A stretch of 64,000 nt of DNA, taken from PXAP01 sp964421595. GTDB lineage: Bacteria > Bacteroidota > Bacteroidia > Bacteroidales > PUMT01. The translations under genes and the position numbers were made by a program. This document shows, in pieces, positions 35,015 to 44,839 of the stretch; position 1 is the stretch's first letter; every line of letters starts with the position of its first letter. Where the stretch lies: assembly GCA_964421595.1 (NCBI GenBank), contig CAYQXY010000012.1:53976-117975 (forward strand), written 5' to 3'. The notes under the pieces were generated by a model. It saw only the letters and a program-made list of their open reading frames with translations. It searched no databases and was not told the DNA's origin.

Positions 35015-36691
35015 TTAAACAGTAATACATCCCTCTGAAGCCGGAGATACTGTATCTCTGTATTTTTTTAAGATTCCTGTAACAGTATTAATGGCAGGGT
35101 GTTTCTTTTCTTTTCGTCTTGATTCAATTTCGGCATCTGTAATGTCAGCATCAATTGAATTTTTAGTTATGTCTATTGTGATAATATCACCATCCTTTAA
35201 TAAACCAATCAATCCCCCATCATAAGCTTCCGGAGTGATATGGCCTACTACGAAGCCATGCGAACCGCCCGAGAACCTGCCATCAGTAATAAGTGCTACA
35301 CTCTTGCCAAGTCCGGCTCCCATAACCGCCCCTGTAGGCTTTAACATTTCCGGCATTCCGGGCCCACCCCTTGGTCCGTTATTCCTTATTACAATTACCT
35401 CGCCGGGCTTTACAATGGTGCCGATACCCTCTACCGCTGTAAATTCATCTTCAAAAACCCTTGCCGGACCTTTAAATGCCAACCCTTCTTTACCGGTTAT
35501 CTTCGCTACGGCTCCCTTTTCAGCGAGGTTGCCATATAGAATCTGAATATGTCCTGTCTCCTTTATGGGGTTGTCAATTGGATGAATAATTTGCTGGCTT
35601 TCCGACAGATCATTTACTTCCTCCAGGTTTTCTCCCACGGTTTTTCCGGTTACTGTGAGGCAATTACCATCTATCATATTATTTTTCAGCAGCATTTTCA
35701 TGACTGCCGGAATTCCGCCTGCATTATGCAGGTCCTCCATGAGATATCTACCGCTAGGCTTCAGGTCGGCGAGATAAGGCGTCCTGTTGGAGATATTCTG
35801 AAAATCATCAATGGTAAGCCGGACATTGACTGCCCTGGCCATGGCTAAAAGGTGTATGACTGCATTCGTTGATCCGCCCAGGACCATGATCAGCGTTATT
35901 GCATTTTCAAAGGCCTGTCGGGTCATTATGTCCATTGGTTTAATATCTTTTTCAAGAACAAGCTTTATTGCTGCCGCTATTAATTTTGCCTCATTGCGTT
36001 TATGACTGCCAACAGCCGGATTTGACGATGAATAAGGCAGGCTCATACCCATGCATTCAATTGCAGAGGCCATTGTGTTAGCCGTATACATTCCTCCACA
36101 CGCCCCGGCACCGGGTATGCTGTTTTGGATTATCCCCTTATAATCAGGATCGGAGATATTCCCGGTGATACGCTCTCCATAAGCCTCAAAGGCTGAAACT
36201 ATATCCAGCTGCACATTTTTCCAGTTACCCTTTCTGACAGTACCGCCATACATCAAAATTGCAGGCCGGTTAAGGCGTCCTAGTGCAATCATGGCCCCGG
36301 GCATATTCTTGTCACATCCGACGATGGGGATTACGGCATCGTAAAACTGGGCACTTACAACCGTTTCAATGGAATCAGCTATTATCTCACGGGATGGCAA
36401 TGAATACTTCATCCCAGTCGTGCCGTTGGTTATGCCGTCACTAACACCTATTGTGTGAAAGATAAGTCCATACAAATCTTCCTGCCAGTCCACTTCATTT
36501 TTCACTATAGTGGCCAGGTCATTCAGGTGCATGTTGCATGGATTTCCCTGAAATCCAGTGCTGACAATCCCAATCTGGGCTTTTTTCTGGTCATTTTCAT
36601 CCATCCCTATGGCATAGAGCATTGCCCGGGCAGCGGGGAGACTTTCATCCTGTGTAATTGTACGACTGTATTTATTCAGCATTTTTCCCAT
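35015..36691 (-). CDS. ilvD: Dihydroxy-acid dehydratase
   Basis: 558 residues from the ATG (MGKMLNKYSR); the open frame extends 9 bases to a TTG. It dehydrates dihydroxy-isovalerate and dihydroxy-methylvalerate in valine, isoleucine and leucine synthesis. Fe-S cysteine contexts are intact: GNPCNMHLNDLA, VGCDKNMPGAMIALGRLNRP and GACGGMYTANTM. The C-terminal ITDGRFSGGSHGFVVGH is the usual substrate/Mg region. It is convergent with gatB/aspS with only 3 bases between the stop codons; no other ilv or leu genes are adjacent. Confidence 0.96.
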   Translation of the reverse strand: MGKMLNKYSRTITQDESLPAARAMLYAIGMDENDQKKAQIGIVSTGFQGNPCNMHLNDLATIVKNEVDWQEDLYGLIFHTIGVSDGITNGTTGMKYSLPSREIIADSIETVVSAQFYDAVIPIVGCDKNMPGAMIALGRLNRPAILMYGGTVRKGNWKNVQLDIVSAFEAYGERITGNISDPDYKGIIQNSIPGAGACGGMYTANTMASAIECMGMSLPYSSSNPAVGSHKRNEAKLIAAAIKLVLEKDIKPMDIMTRQAFENAITLIMVLGGSTNAVIHLLAMARAVNVRLTIDDFQNISNRTPYLADLKPSGRYLMEDLHNAGGIPAVMKMLLKNNMIDGNCLTVTGKTVGENLEEVNDLSESQQIIHPIDNPIKETGHIQILYGNLAEKGAVAKITGKEGLAFKGPARVFEDEFTAVEGIGTIVKPGEVIVIRNNGPRGGPGMPEMLKPTGAVMGAGLGKSVALITDGRFSGGSHGFVVGHITPEAYDGGLIGLLKDGDIITIDITKNSIDADITDAEIESRRKEKKHPAINTVTGILKKYRDTVSPASEGCITV

Positions 36692-36861
36692 GATGGACAA
36701 TTATTATATCGTGGAAACTTATGTCGGAGAAATATTATGCCCGGAGCTGACGGAATAACCGCAGTCCGGAACAAGTGCAGAACAAAAATAGCTTATTCAC
36801 ACACAAAACCTTCAGGTCCGGTAAGAAAATATGAGTGAAATGGATTAATCAGTATATTCGG

Positions 36862-36926
36862 ATGAATCTCCCACGAACCAGGGCAAACAAAAAGAAATGT
36901 ATAAAGCATGGGTGATCCATCCGTGG
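36862..36926 (+). repeat. MITE-like intergenic repeat, copy 5 (short)
   Basis: Left end GATGAATCTCCCACGAACCA, then GGGCAAACAAAAAGAAATG, and right end GCATGGGTGATCCATCC followed by GTGGCAACCAC. The ends are imperfect inverted repeats. The central GAATTC...GCATGCAGAATC part found in full copies is missing. Confidence 0.8.
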
Positions 36927-36992
36927 CAACCACGTGATTAGCAAAGTCATCTGTTCCCTTAATTAAAGAAATTATAGACTTCTGTCAGACGT

Positions 36993-37772
36993 TTAATCGC
37001 AGGCAGCTTTGGCCCTGGGCTTATTTTGATGTCTGGGGTAGTGAAATCTTTCATTTTCCAGCAAGAGAATATCCTTTACTTCCCTGTAAGCACCGCTTTC
37101 TTCCTGAAGGATGGTTCCCATTGCCTCAACCAGGTAGTTTGCTGCATACCGGGGTTCGGTCAGCTGGCCTTTTTCACGCATAATCCTCAGCTTCTTTATG
37201 ACAGGATAGTTGTTTAAATTGGGTAACTGTGCAATATGTTTCTGCAGACTCGAATCAATGTACCCGGGTGCTATGGCACTAAAGTGAGTTTTGGTGATCT
37301 CCCTGGCATACAATTTTATCATTTTATTCAGCGCGAGCTTTGATAACGAGTACGCATTCAGTCCGCGAGCATTGTTGATAACAGATCCACATGATATGGC
37401 AACAACCTGATACAGATTGGGAGTCTTCTCCAGAAGGGTGTCAATGATGACCTTGTTGGCCCAAACATTTACACGCATAACCGTTGTTATTTCATCCAGG
37501 GGAGTTTTCCTCAGGTCGTTAATATTAATAAGGATGCCTGCATTAAGAACAACCAGATCAAGTGTATTTACATCACTCAAAAAGTCAGTTAGATTTTCCT
37601 GTAACTCTTCCAGCTTCATCAAATCCTGTGACAGATGATGATAGTCATCGTAGTTTTTAAGTTTATCATTGAAATGCCGGCTTATTCCGTAAACAGTTGC
37701 TCCATGGTCAAGGAATTCTATTGCCAGTGCATGTCCTATTCCTGTATTTGTTCCTGTTATTAGTATGTTCAT
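36993..37772 (-). CDS. Short-chain dehydrogenase/reductase
   Basis: 259 residues with a classical SDR fold. The cofactor loop TGTNTGIG is at 7-14, NAG is at 77-79, the catalytic Ser is in AISCGS (about 127-130), and Tyr141 and Lys145 form YSLSK. The sequence APGYIDSS after the active site is typical of classical SDRs. It probably uses NAD(P)H to reduce or oxidise a carbonyl; the substrate is unknown. The gene is alone, with a repeat copy downstream. C-terminal residues after 235 are basic and diverged. Confidence 0.88.
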   Translation of the reverse strand: MNILITGTNTGIGHALAIEFLDHGATVYGISRHFNDKLKNYDDYHHLSQDLMKLEELQENLTDFLSDVNTLDLVVLNAGILININDLRKTPLDEITTVMRVNVWANKVIIDTLLEKTPNLYQVVAISCGSVINNARGLNAYSLSKLALNKMIKLYAREITKTHFSAIAPGYIDSSLQKHIAQLPNLNNYPVIKKLRIMREKGQLTEPRYAANYLVEAMGTILQEESGAYREVKDILLLENERFHYPRHQNKPRAKAACD

Positions 37773-38132
37773 CAGAGTTTATATTTTATCTTCAGTTTAG
37801 AAACTTCGTTTTGAGAGCCGGTTTAAACCTTTAGTCCCACATGTTAAATATAAACATGTATATGCCTCGTTTCAGGGTAAACTATTTATCGCTGTTATAT
37901 GTAAATTAAGGTAGTATATTGTCACATTAGTGAACCAATTCAATATGAAGGCAGCCGGATTAATTTTGTATTACGTTATTGAGCTGATAAGGCGATAACC
38001 CAAAGTGGATATTTAATGGATCTCCTGACATTGATCCTTTTATGGATTGGAAATACAATTTGTTTATAATGATTATTTAGGGTAATTTAATCTTTTTATT
38101 AATTTCCATTTCATAAATTAAAAAATACTAAT
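37773..38132. other. Intergenic region without a gene
   Basis: About 360 AT-rich bases between the divergent SDR gene and a small secreted-protein gene. It should contain both promoters; no box, repeat or hairpin was convincing. Confidence 0.4.
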
Positions 38133-38501
38133 ATGATAAAAAAATTTCTTGTCTTTGGAGTATTGCTTATTGTCAGCATACTGGCATGTAACGCTTCGGA
38201 AATAGCTGGTAAATGGAAAACTATAGTCCAGACCCCGGAAGGTAATCTTGATGTAATTTATGTATTCAACGTTGACGGGGAAAAGCTTACGGGATCTGCC
38301 AGTAGCTACATGGGGGAGGTGCAGATAAATAATGGGAAAGTTGAGGGTGATGAATTTACTTTTGATCTTGAAGTAGGGATGGCAAGCCCTTTAGTTCATA
38401 AAGGTAAATTTAAAGATGATATTATAAGAATATCTCTTATTATGGATACAGGCGGAGGATCTCCTGATGATCTCATCCTTACCAGGGTGGCCGTTGAATA
38501 G
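38133..38501 (+). CDS. Small secreted or lipid-anchored beta protein
   Basis: 122 residues. A signal peptide with a lipobox-like LAC (Cys19) precedes a compact beta domain: IAGKWKTIVQTPEGNLDVIY, then VDGEKLTGSASSYMGEVQI, NGKVEGDEFTFD and a final DDLILTRVAVE strand. This is the repeated-strand pattern of short Bacteroidota proteins that often sit beside or within glycoside-related proteins; no enzymatic site is visible. A good intrinsic terminator follows after about 30 bases, so it is a single-gene unit. Confidence 0.65.
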   Translation: MIKKFLVFGVLLIVSILACNASEIAGKWKTIVQTPEGNLDVIYVFNVDGEKLTGSASSYMGEVQINNGKVEGDEFTFDLEVGMASPLVHKGKFKDDIIRISLIMDTGGGSPDDLILTRVAVE

Positions 38502-38530
38502 AGATTTATGATTTTCCGGATTTTTTTTGA

Positions 38531-38560
38531 AAAGCTGCTATATCTGGCAGCTTTTTCTGT
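38531..38560 (+). terminator. Intrinsic terminator
   Basis: Perfect 8-bp stem AAAGCTGC/GCAGCTTT with an 8-base loop, followed by a T-rich run (CTTTTTCTGTT). It closes the transcript of the small secreted-protein gene. Confidence 0.8.
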
Positions 38561-38615
38561 TGAATGAAATAGACATTTTTGCATTTTTTTGTAACTTAGT
38601 ATAAATATTAAAGCA

Positions 38616-39782
38616 ATGAAGGATCAAACAGATGTAACCCGGTCGGAGGAAAGATTTTTTCTGGCGAGGAAGATGACTTATGTCTTGTTGTCCATTATCC
38701 TTTTTATTTATGCATTGATACAGGTGAGGAATTTTCTTTACCCTGTTGCTTTTGGTTTTGTCCTGTCTTATTTGCTTTATCCAGTTTCCAGCCGGCTTGA
38801 AAAAAAAGGTTTTCCACGTATACTGGCTAACCTGGTAACAATATTGGGCGGACTGACTCTGATTGCAGGAATTTTCCTGGTGGCATATGTTACCATATCA
38901 CCTATAGCAGGTGACCTGCCTGAATTACTAAAGACAGGTGTCGGGAACGTCTCGCAAATGGTTGCCCGTGTTGGCGGAATCTTCGGCCTTAACAGTGGTG
39001 AAGTAAGCGAAATGATAAAGGACAGGGCTTCTTCGGCTATAGAATCGGGAAGTAATTATTTTCAGACCGTATTTACAGCTACTACAAATACAATTGTCGC
39101 ATTCGGACTGATGCCGGTGTATATATTTTTGTTTTTGTATTACAGAACAAAGTTTATGTATTTTTTACTCAAGTCATCAGGAAGATCAAACAGGAAAGTG
39201 GTAGTTGACATTTTGAGGGTAATCTCCACCGTAACCGTCCGCTATATGGCCGGCATACTTATGGTTGTCCTTTCCCTTTGTATTATTAACTCACTCGGAT
39301 TGTATATTATTGGAATGAAATATGCCATTGCATTAGGTGTAGTCTCAGCGCTTTTTAATTTAATTCCTTATTTCGGTACATTGATCGGGGGACTGGTCCC
39401 GTTATTGTTTGCTTTTTTGGTGCTGGGTGATATTGCTTTGGCATTAAAGGTTGTTATACTTTTTATAATTATTCAGTTTGTTGAGAATAATATACTCACT
39501 CCCAATATAGTAGGAGGTAAGGTTAAAATCAATCCTTTTTTTATCATTACCGGACTTGTGGCGGCCAGCATGATATGGGGTATACCGGGAATGTTGCTCA
39601 TTGTTCCCTTTCTTGCAATTACCCGAATTGTGTTCTCACATGTTGATTTTATGAGGCCCTATGCATTCCTGCTTGGTGAAGAAGGAACAAGTAAGCATTC
39701 TATTCAACTGAGTAAGCTCAAGAGGTTCCTTAGCAGTATTGGGAGAAGAGTGTCTCCCGGTAAGTCAAAGGGAAATGAATGA
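38616..39782 (+). CDS. AI-2E family (PerM/UPF0118) membrane transporter
   Basis: 388 residues with about eight TM helices: two near the N-terminus, one at about 68-92, then a cytosolic or periplasmic loop, and a cluster from about 155 to 350. Family landmarks are the PVAFGFVLSYLLYPV start, LNSIPYFG-like LFNLIPYFGTLIGGLVPLL, and the ending MIWGIPGMLLIVPFLA. Members export signals or ions (AI-2, Na+ and others), so substrate cannot be stated. The gene is a separate unit after the terminator upstream. Confidence 0.9.
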   Translation: MKDQTDVTRSEERFFLARKMTYVLLSIILFIYALIQVRNFLYPVAFGFVLSYLLYPVSSRLEKKGFPRILANLVTILGGLTLIAGIFLVAYVTISPIAGDLPELLKTGVGNVSQMVARVGGIFGLNSGEVSEMIKDRASSAIESGSNYFQTVFTATTNTIVAFGLMPVYIFLFLYYRTKFMYFLLKSSGRSNRKVVVDILRVISTVTVRYMAGILMVVLSLCIINSLGLYIIGMKYAIALGVVSALFNLIPYFGTLIGGLVPLLFAFLVLGDIALALKVVILFIIIQFVENNILTPNIVGGKVKINPFFIITGLVAASMIWGIPGMLLIVPFLAITRIVFSHVDFMRPYAFLLGEEGTSKHSIQLSKLKRFLSSIGRRVSPGKSKGNE

Positions 39783-39865
39783 CAGGTCTTATGAATTCCC
39801 GACGCCGGTATTTGTTTTTATGATTATATTACTAGTTTTACCTGTCATCATTTAAATTACTAATC

Positions 39866-41146
39866 ATGAAAACTTTACTGCCTTTAATCAGCCTGATATT
39901 TCTTTTCCTTAATTGCTGCAACAGCACCAGCAAAGAATCGGATAACTGGACTCATTTCCGGGGTAGTGATCTTAATGGAATTTCAATTACCAGTCCTTTA
40001 CCTGTTAGCTGGGATGAAGAAACCGGAATTAGCTGGAAAACCCCCGTACACGGCAGGGGATGGTCATCACCTGTTGTTTTTGATGACCAGGTGTGGGTTA
40101 CTACTGCTTCAATTGACGGAAAGGAATTATATGCAGTGTGTGTTGATTTCAATACCGGTGAGATAATTCATGATTTCATTGTTTTCTCTTTTGATTCAGC
40201 AATCAGAAAGCATGATATAAACAGTTTCGCGTCTCCTACCCCTGCAATAGAAGATGGCTCGGTATATGTCCATTTTGGAAGCCTGGGAACGGCATGTATA
40301 AGCACTGATGACGGCACTGTGAAATGGACGCGTACGGATCTTGAATGTGATCATATCCAGGGTCCCGGATCATCAGCTTTTCTTTACAAGGATTTACTTA
40401 TACTTCATTACGAGGGTGTAGATGTCAGGTTTATTGTCGCACTTGACAAGCATACCGGTGAAACGGTCTGGAAAACCCACCGTAAGGCAGAGCCTTATGA
40501 AAAGATACCCTGGATAGGAACAAAAGCTTACGTTACACCCCTGTTAATCAATGTTAATGGCAGGGACTTAATAGTGTCAAATGGTTCGGCAGTGATAAAT
40601 GCCTTTGACCCCCTCTCGGGGGAAGAAGTATGGAGTGTAATCAGGGGAGCAGAGTCGACAGTATCAATGCCCTTTTATGAAGATGGTGTCGTTTATTTTG
40701 AAACCGGATTTATGGTTGATGAGAACAGAACAAGATTTTCAGAACTTATGGCTGTCAATCCAGAGGGCTCAGGCGACATTACTGCAACAAATGTCCTGTG
40801 GACCTTAACCATTGCTCCCCTTCCCCTGGCTACCCCTGTCATCAAAGATGGCCTTATCTATACAGTTGATGCAATGCGTAACATGAAGTGTATTGATGCC
40901 GCCACTGGTAAGGAGGTTTGGTCGCACAGGCTCAGAAATCAGCATAATTCGTCTCCCGTTTATGCCAACGGCAATATCTATTTCAATTCCACCCGTGGAG
41001 AAACAACAGTGATCAGGGCCGGAAGAGAACTGAACATTATTGCCGAAAACATTCTTGACGGTGAGATTTGGGCAACACCTGCATTTTTGAGGAACAGTAT
41101 CCTTATAAGGACCGACAATCATCTTTACAGGATAGAAGATGAATAG
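39866..41146 (+). CDS. PQQ-like beta-propeller lipoprotein
   Basis: 426 residues. A signal peptide with lipobox FLNC (Cys17) is followed by a WD/PQQ-type propeller with repeated blades of the form 'A.d..tGe.vW': HTGETVWKTHRKAEP, DPLSGEEVWSVIRG, DAATGKEVWSHRL. The first blade has WTHFRGSDLNGIS, a phrase typical of PQQ-binding-like proteins linked to degradation operons in Bacteroidota and Planctomycetes. It could be an enzyme or a scaffold like BamB; the catalytic residues of true quinoproteins are not evident. Confidence 0.85.
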   Translation: MKTLLPLISLIFLFLNCCNSTSKESDNWTHFRGSDLNGISITSPLPVSWDEETGISWKTPVHGRGWSSPVVFDDQVWVTTASIDGKELYAVCVDFNTGEIIHDFIVFSFDSAIRKHDINSFASPTPAIEDGSVYVHFGSLGTACISTDDGTVKWTRTDLECDHIQGPGSSAFLYKDLLILHYEGVDVRFIVALDKHTGETVWKTHRKAEPYEKIPWIGTKAYVTPLLINVNGRDLIVSNGSAVINAFDPLSGEEVWSVIRGAESTVSMPFYEDGVVYFETGFMVDENRTRFSELMAVNPEGSGDITATNVLWTLTIAPLPLATPVIKDGLIYTVDAMRNMKCIDAATGKEVWSHRLRNQHNSSPVYANGNIYFNSTRGETTVIRAGRELNIIAENILDGEIWATPAFLRNSILIRTDNHLYRIEDE

Positions 41147-41414
41147 TTGTAGATATCTACTCTGATCTAACTCCATCCCTCAACTGGATTGTTAACTGCA
41201 TGAATGCATCATTGCTGAAGTTGTCAGCGTGCTGATAATGAGCAAGTATGATGGCCTGGCCCTGAAGCGGTATGTCAACCCGTATCACGTAAAGCTATAC
41301 TTTGCCGTTGTCGGAGAAATCTTTTTTTTCGTCTGTTAGTAGTTGCCTTTAAAGAGGAATTTGTTTATTTTTATGTTAATTTAAATCAAATTAATAAATA
41401 AAATTAATAAATCG

Positions 41415-41984
41415 ATGAAACGACTAACATTAATTATTGCGATTGTAATTTCTTTGCCGTTGTTTTCACACGCACAGGAACCTGCTATCGAAGTAGGTGA
41501 TCAATTTGTTAATTTCGGACTCGGACTGGGTTCTGTAACATTCCGCGGAAGTGGTTACTCGACTGTGATCCCGCCGTTATCAGTTTCTTATGAGAAAATT
41601 ATACGCGACGGGATACTTGATGAGGGTTACATTGGAGTTGGGGCTTATCTTGGATTTTCATCCTATAAATGGTCTTATGCCTTCGTGGGCACCGACTGGG
41701 GATGGAGCTACACAACTATCCTGCCCGGGGCACGAGCATCTTTCCATTACCCAATTATTGACAATATTGATACTTATACCGGACTTTTGCTTGGTTATCA
41801 GATAGTATCTGCAAAGGAGACCGGAACATCTGTAATTGGTACCTATAATGCCACTACAAGCGGAATTGCCTGGTCATGGTATGCAGGCGGCAGGTATTTT
41901 CTATCTGATAATTTTATGATAATGGCTGAACTTGGTTATGGGATAACATATCTTAATATCGGAGTGGCACTTAAACTCCCCTGA
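41415..41984 (+). CDS. Outer-membrane beta-barrel protein
   Basis: 189 residues with a cleavable signal (about 1-20, ending SHAQ). The mature protein alternates aromatic and polar residues as in small 8-stranded barrels: INFGLGLGSVTFRG-like start, GYIGVGAYLGFSSYKW, YTGLLLGYQIV, WYAGGRYFLSDNFMIMAELG, and ends YLNIGVALKLP. It has the look of Bacteroidota porin-like OmpW/OmpX-size proteins. No substrate is known. A strong terminator follows. Confidence 0.8.
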   Translation: MKRLTLIIAIVISLPLFSHAQEPAIEVGDQFVNFGLGLGSVTFRGSGYSTVIPPLSVSYEKIIRDGILDEGYIGVGAYLGFSSYKWSYAFVGTDWGWSYTTILPGARASFHYPIIDNIDTYTGLLLGYQIVSAKETGTSVIGTYNATTSGIAWSWYAGGRYFLSDNFMIMAELGYGITYLNIGVALKLP

Positions 41985-42019
41985 CAAAATACAAGATGTT
42001 GGTTCTAAGCTGTTAATTG

Positions 42020-42050
42020 AGGCTGCCCTAAAAAGCCAGCCTTTTTTTTT
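42020..42050 (+). terminator. Intrinsic terminator
   Basis: Stem AGGCTG/CAGCCT around an A-rich loop followed by nine T residues. It lies 35 bases after the OMP gene and ends that transcript. Confidence 0.85.
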
Positions 42051-42286
42051 GCGATTAATAATATATCGCCTGAACTTAATGTTACCGTTTCAGGGTTTAT
42101 TAAATGGGCAGCATGGTGTTATTGACGGTTGCCTGCTTTAATGACCGGTTTCTCCAGGTCGGAAGCAATATTTAAGATCAATTTTAAGTGTCAGAATATC
42201 AAATAAATAAAATAGTCAGGTGATTTAATAATACAACACGGTAAACTGCATGACAGAAGGCAGTATTTTGTCCACATATGTAATCA

Positions 42287-43474
42287 TCATGCCGGTGCTT
42301 TGATCTTCCTGACAATCAATGCGCCTGTAAGCAACATGACTCCGGAGATATAATATGAAATATTATATGTACCGGACATATCAGCTGCCAATCCCCCGAG
42401 CATGGGCCCTATGATGCCTGCAACACCCCAGCCGGTAAAAACCAGTCCGTAATTTACGCCCAGATTTCTAATACCGAAGAAATCGGCAGTAACAGCAGGG
42501 AATAATGCAAAAAGGGCTCCATATGAGAGACCTGCCACCACAGCACCTGCAATAAGTGCCGGTATGCTCTGGTAAAATGAGAACATAAACATATTGGCTG
42601 CCTGAACAATAAAAACTATCAAAAGAGCATTTATCCGCCCGGCTTTGTCTGACAGGAATCCCCCGCTTACCCTGCCCAGCGCATTGAACACTGAAAGTAT
42701 AACCACAAGCATGAAGCCTGCCTGCCATTTTGCCTGTACTGAAGCAATTCCTGCAAGATGGCCAAGTAACATTAATCCGGCGGCGGCACTCATCAAATAG
42801 GATATCCATAAAAGCAGAAATGGCCTGGTTTTTACCATTCTTTGCCATGAATAATCACTCCCATCTCTCTTCTGATCAGGCGATGATCCGGTCGGATATA
42901 TGTCTGGAGGATTCCGAAGCAGAAGAGAAAGGAGGATTACTCCTGTAAGCGTAAAAATACCGAGATAAAGAAATGTTTGCTCAATACTATGGGTTCTGAG
43001 CAGTGAATTGGTCAGCGGTGCAATATAAACTGGCGAGAGTCCGACTCCCGAAACCACAATGCCCGATATAAGACCTTTTTTATTTGGCCCGAACCATTTA
43101 ACAGCACATGGGGTCACTGCCGAATAGCCAAACCCAATACCCATTCCGCCTAAAATGCCAAATGTTATTATCATAAGCGCAGGGTTCCTGGTAAATGCTG
43201 AAGCTATTAAACCAGATCCAAACAATATGCCTCCCAGGAAGGCTATTGGTTTAGGCCCATATTTATCCTGTGCTCTGCCGGCAAAGACCATCATAACGGC
43301 AAAAGTTGCTATACAGACTGTATAAGGAAGGGAGGCCTGGGTGTTTGTCCATCCCCACTCATTAACAAGTGCCTTTTGCAGTATACTCCAGGAATACAGA
43401 ATTCCGAGGATAAGGTTTATGGCAAGTGCAGCTATAGCTACGATCCATCCTTTTGTGCGGTATGACAACTCCAT
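42287..43474 (-). CDS. MFS transporter, oxalate/formate antiporter family
   Basis: 395 residues, 12 predicted TM helices. The OFA-type signature is visible: AINLILGILYSWSILQKAL in TM1, GRAQDKYGPKP in the A-motif loop 2-3, GGMGIGFGYSAVTPCAVKWF in TM4 and loop, and NALGRVSGGFLSDKAGR in the equivalent loop of the second half. Family members exchange carboxylates such as oxalate, formate or lactate/pyruvate; the substrate is not determinable. It is a stand-alone gene on the minus strand. Confidence 0.9.
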   Translation of the reverse strand: MELSYRTKGWIVAIAALAINLILGILYSWSILQKALVNEWGWTNTQASLPYTVCIATFAVMMVFAGRAQDKYGPKPIAFLGGILFGSGLIASAFTRNPALMIITFGILGGMGIGFGYSAVTPCAVKWFGPNKKGLISGIVVSGVGLSPVYIAPLTNSLLRTHSIEQTFLYLGIFTLTGVILLSLLLRNPPDIYPTGSSPDQKRDGSDYSWQRMVKTRPFLLLWISYLMSAAAGLMLLGHLAGIASVQAKWQAGFMLVVILSVFNALGRVSGGFLSDKAGRINALLIVFIVQAANMFMFSFYQSIPALIAGAVVAGLSYGALFALFPAVTADFFGIRNLGVNYGLVFTGWGVAGIIGPMLGGLAADMSGTYNISYYISGVMLLTGALIVRKIKAPA

Positions 43475-43645
43475 AGGTTAAGCAGGTGCAATTATGGCTA
43501 AATCTAAAAGTAAATAAAATGTCGGTAAAAAGGATACCAGTGAGAAATAAGCCGGTATTAGTAAGCTGAGATAAGAGTTTTGCCGGATGACATACAGTTG
43601 CCGGAAACTTCAGTTTGCACTATAAACAGGGAGGAGGTTCAAAAC

Positions 43646-43684
43646 AAAAAAGAGAATACAGCCATCAGACTGCATCCTCTTTTG
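43646..43684 (-). terminator. Intrinsic terminator of the DUF1080 gene
   Basis: On the minus strand, AAAAGAGGATGCAG pairs with CTGTATTCTCTTTT (two G-T pairs) around a short loop, and is followed by TTTTTTGTTTTG. It lies 35 bases downstream of the stop codon. Confidence 0.8.
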
Positions 43685-43718
43685 TATTTTCATAGTTAAT
43701 GCCTGCAGTAACCTGAAA

Positions 43719-44531
43719 CTATGGTAAAATTTCGTCAGGCAGCAGGCTGATATGATTCAACTCTATACTCCTGATGAAAAGTTCACCTCCCTCTGACTGA
43801 ATCTGGATCTTACCTGAAGTCAGTGAATTTATGTCGCCATCTTCATAAACTCCGGTATTATTATTAACCATGACTGTAACTCCGTTAACAACATGCACCG
43901 CCGTTTGCCCAAAACAGTAAAGGTCAATGGTATTCCACTGTCCGAGTGGCACTTCATGGTCTGAACTTTTCTTAATTGACCGGCCACTTGCATGTTCTCC
44001 AAACTGAACCATTTCAGACCCGGGAGTATAAAAGTATTGATTGGTAGTTGCATTTAAGGCAGCTTCAGTTTCACAGGTTGTATTGGCCATCAGGTAAGTG
44101 TCTCCCAGATTCTGATGCATCATCTGAAATTCTATATTCGGCATCCAGGTGCCAATCGCCACACCAAAATCGCCGAAGCTATGATAAAGCAATCCGCTAT
44201 TCCTTCTTGAGTAAACTGTCTCGCCCCATTTAAAAACAAGCCTGAGGTGGTAGTTACCATATGATTCTTTGGTGGCAAGCGATCCGTTTACTTCTCCCGA
44301 TATACGTATCACATTGGAGCCGTCCAGTTCCACAACTGAAAATACCTCTTCAACAGTAGCAGCTTTTGCAAGGTCATCCCATTCATCCCCCAGTGATGTT
44401 CCGATATACATATCCCAGTCATCAAGGTCCTGTCCGTTAAATAACTGGATTTCTGTTCCACCGGTTTGGCAGGAAGTATTCATTAAAGCAAAACTGATAA
44501 TTCCAATAGATAATAAATATAGATTTCTCAT
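43719..44531 (-). CDS. DUF1080 (3-keto-disaccharide hydrolase-like) lipoprotein
   Basis: 270 residues. A short signal ends in a lipobox-like NTSC (Cys21). The mature part begins with the DUF1080 hallmark IQLFNGQDLDDWDMYIG and contains YGNYHLRLVFKWG, RRNSGLLYHSFG and PLGQWNTIDLYCFGQTAVHV, then a final IQIQSEGGELFIRSIEL, all standard for this concanavalin-like jelly-roll family. Members hydrolyse 3-keto-glycosides or bind sugars. It is monocistronic, with a terminator immediately downstream, and no partner oxidoreductase is adjacent. Confidence 0.88.
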   Translation of the reverse strand: MRNLYLLSIGIISFALMNTSCQTGGTEIQLFNGQDLDDWDMYIGTSLGDEWDDLAKAATVEEVFSVVELDGSNVIRISGEVNGSLATKESYGNYHLRLVFKWGETVYSRRNSGLLYHSFGDFGVAIGTWMPNIEFQMMHQNLGDTYLMANTTCETEAALNATTNQYFYTPGSEMVQFGEHASGRSIKKSSDHEVPLGQWNTIDLYCFGQTAVHVVNGVTVMVNNNTGVYEDGDINSLTSGKIQIQSEGGELFIRSIELNHISLLPDEILP

Positions 44532-44839
44532 ATGGTAAAAAATTTTAATGTTTAATAATAGTACAAACCACGCCCGAATATACCATTTTTTATTTATTTT
44601 TTCTCAACTGGTTCAGGTTTTTTGAAGTTGTACAACTTTAATTGTAAGTTCATTCCATATTTTAACTTGCCAAACTCAAATCTGCCTTAATTTCGATGAC
44701 TCTGAAATTGTCATTTGTAATGCTCAGGTTGATTTTTGCAGGAAAAAGCCAGGCAGATTTTTTTTTATTTTGTGACCAGGGATACTTTACTTTTATTATT
44801 AAATTAAGTATCTTGTATAGAAATAATTACAAAGCGGTC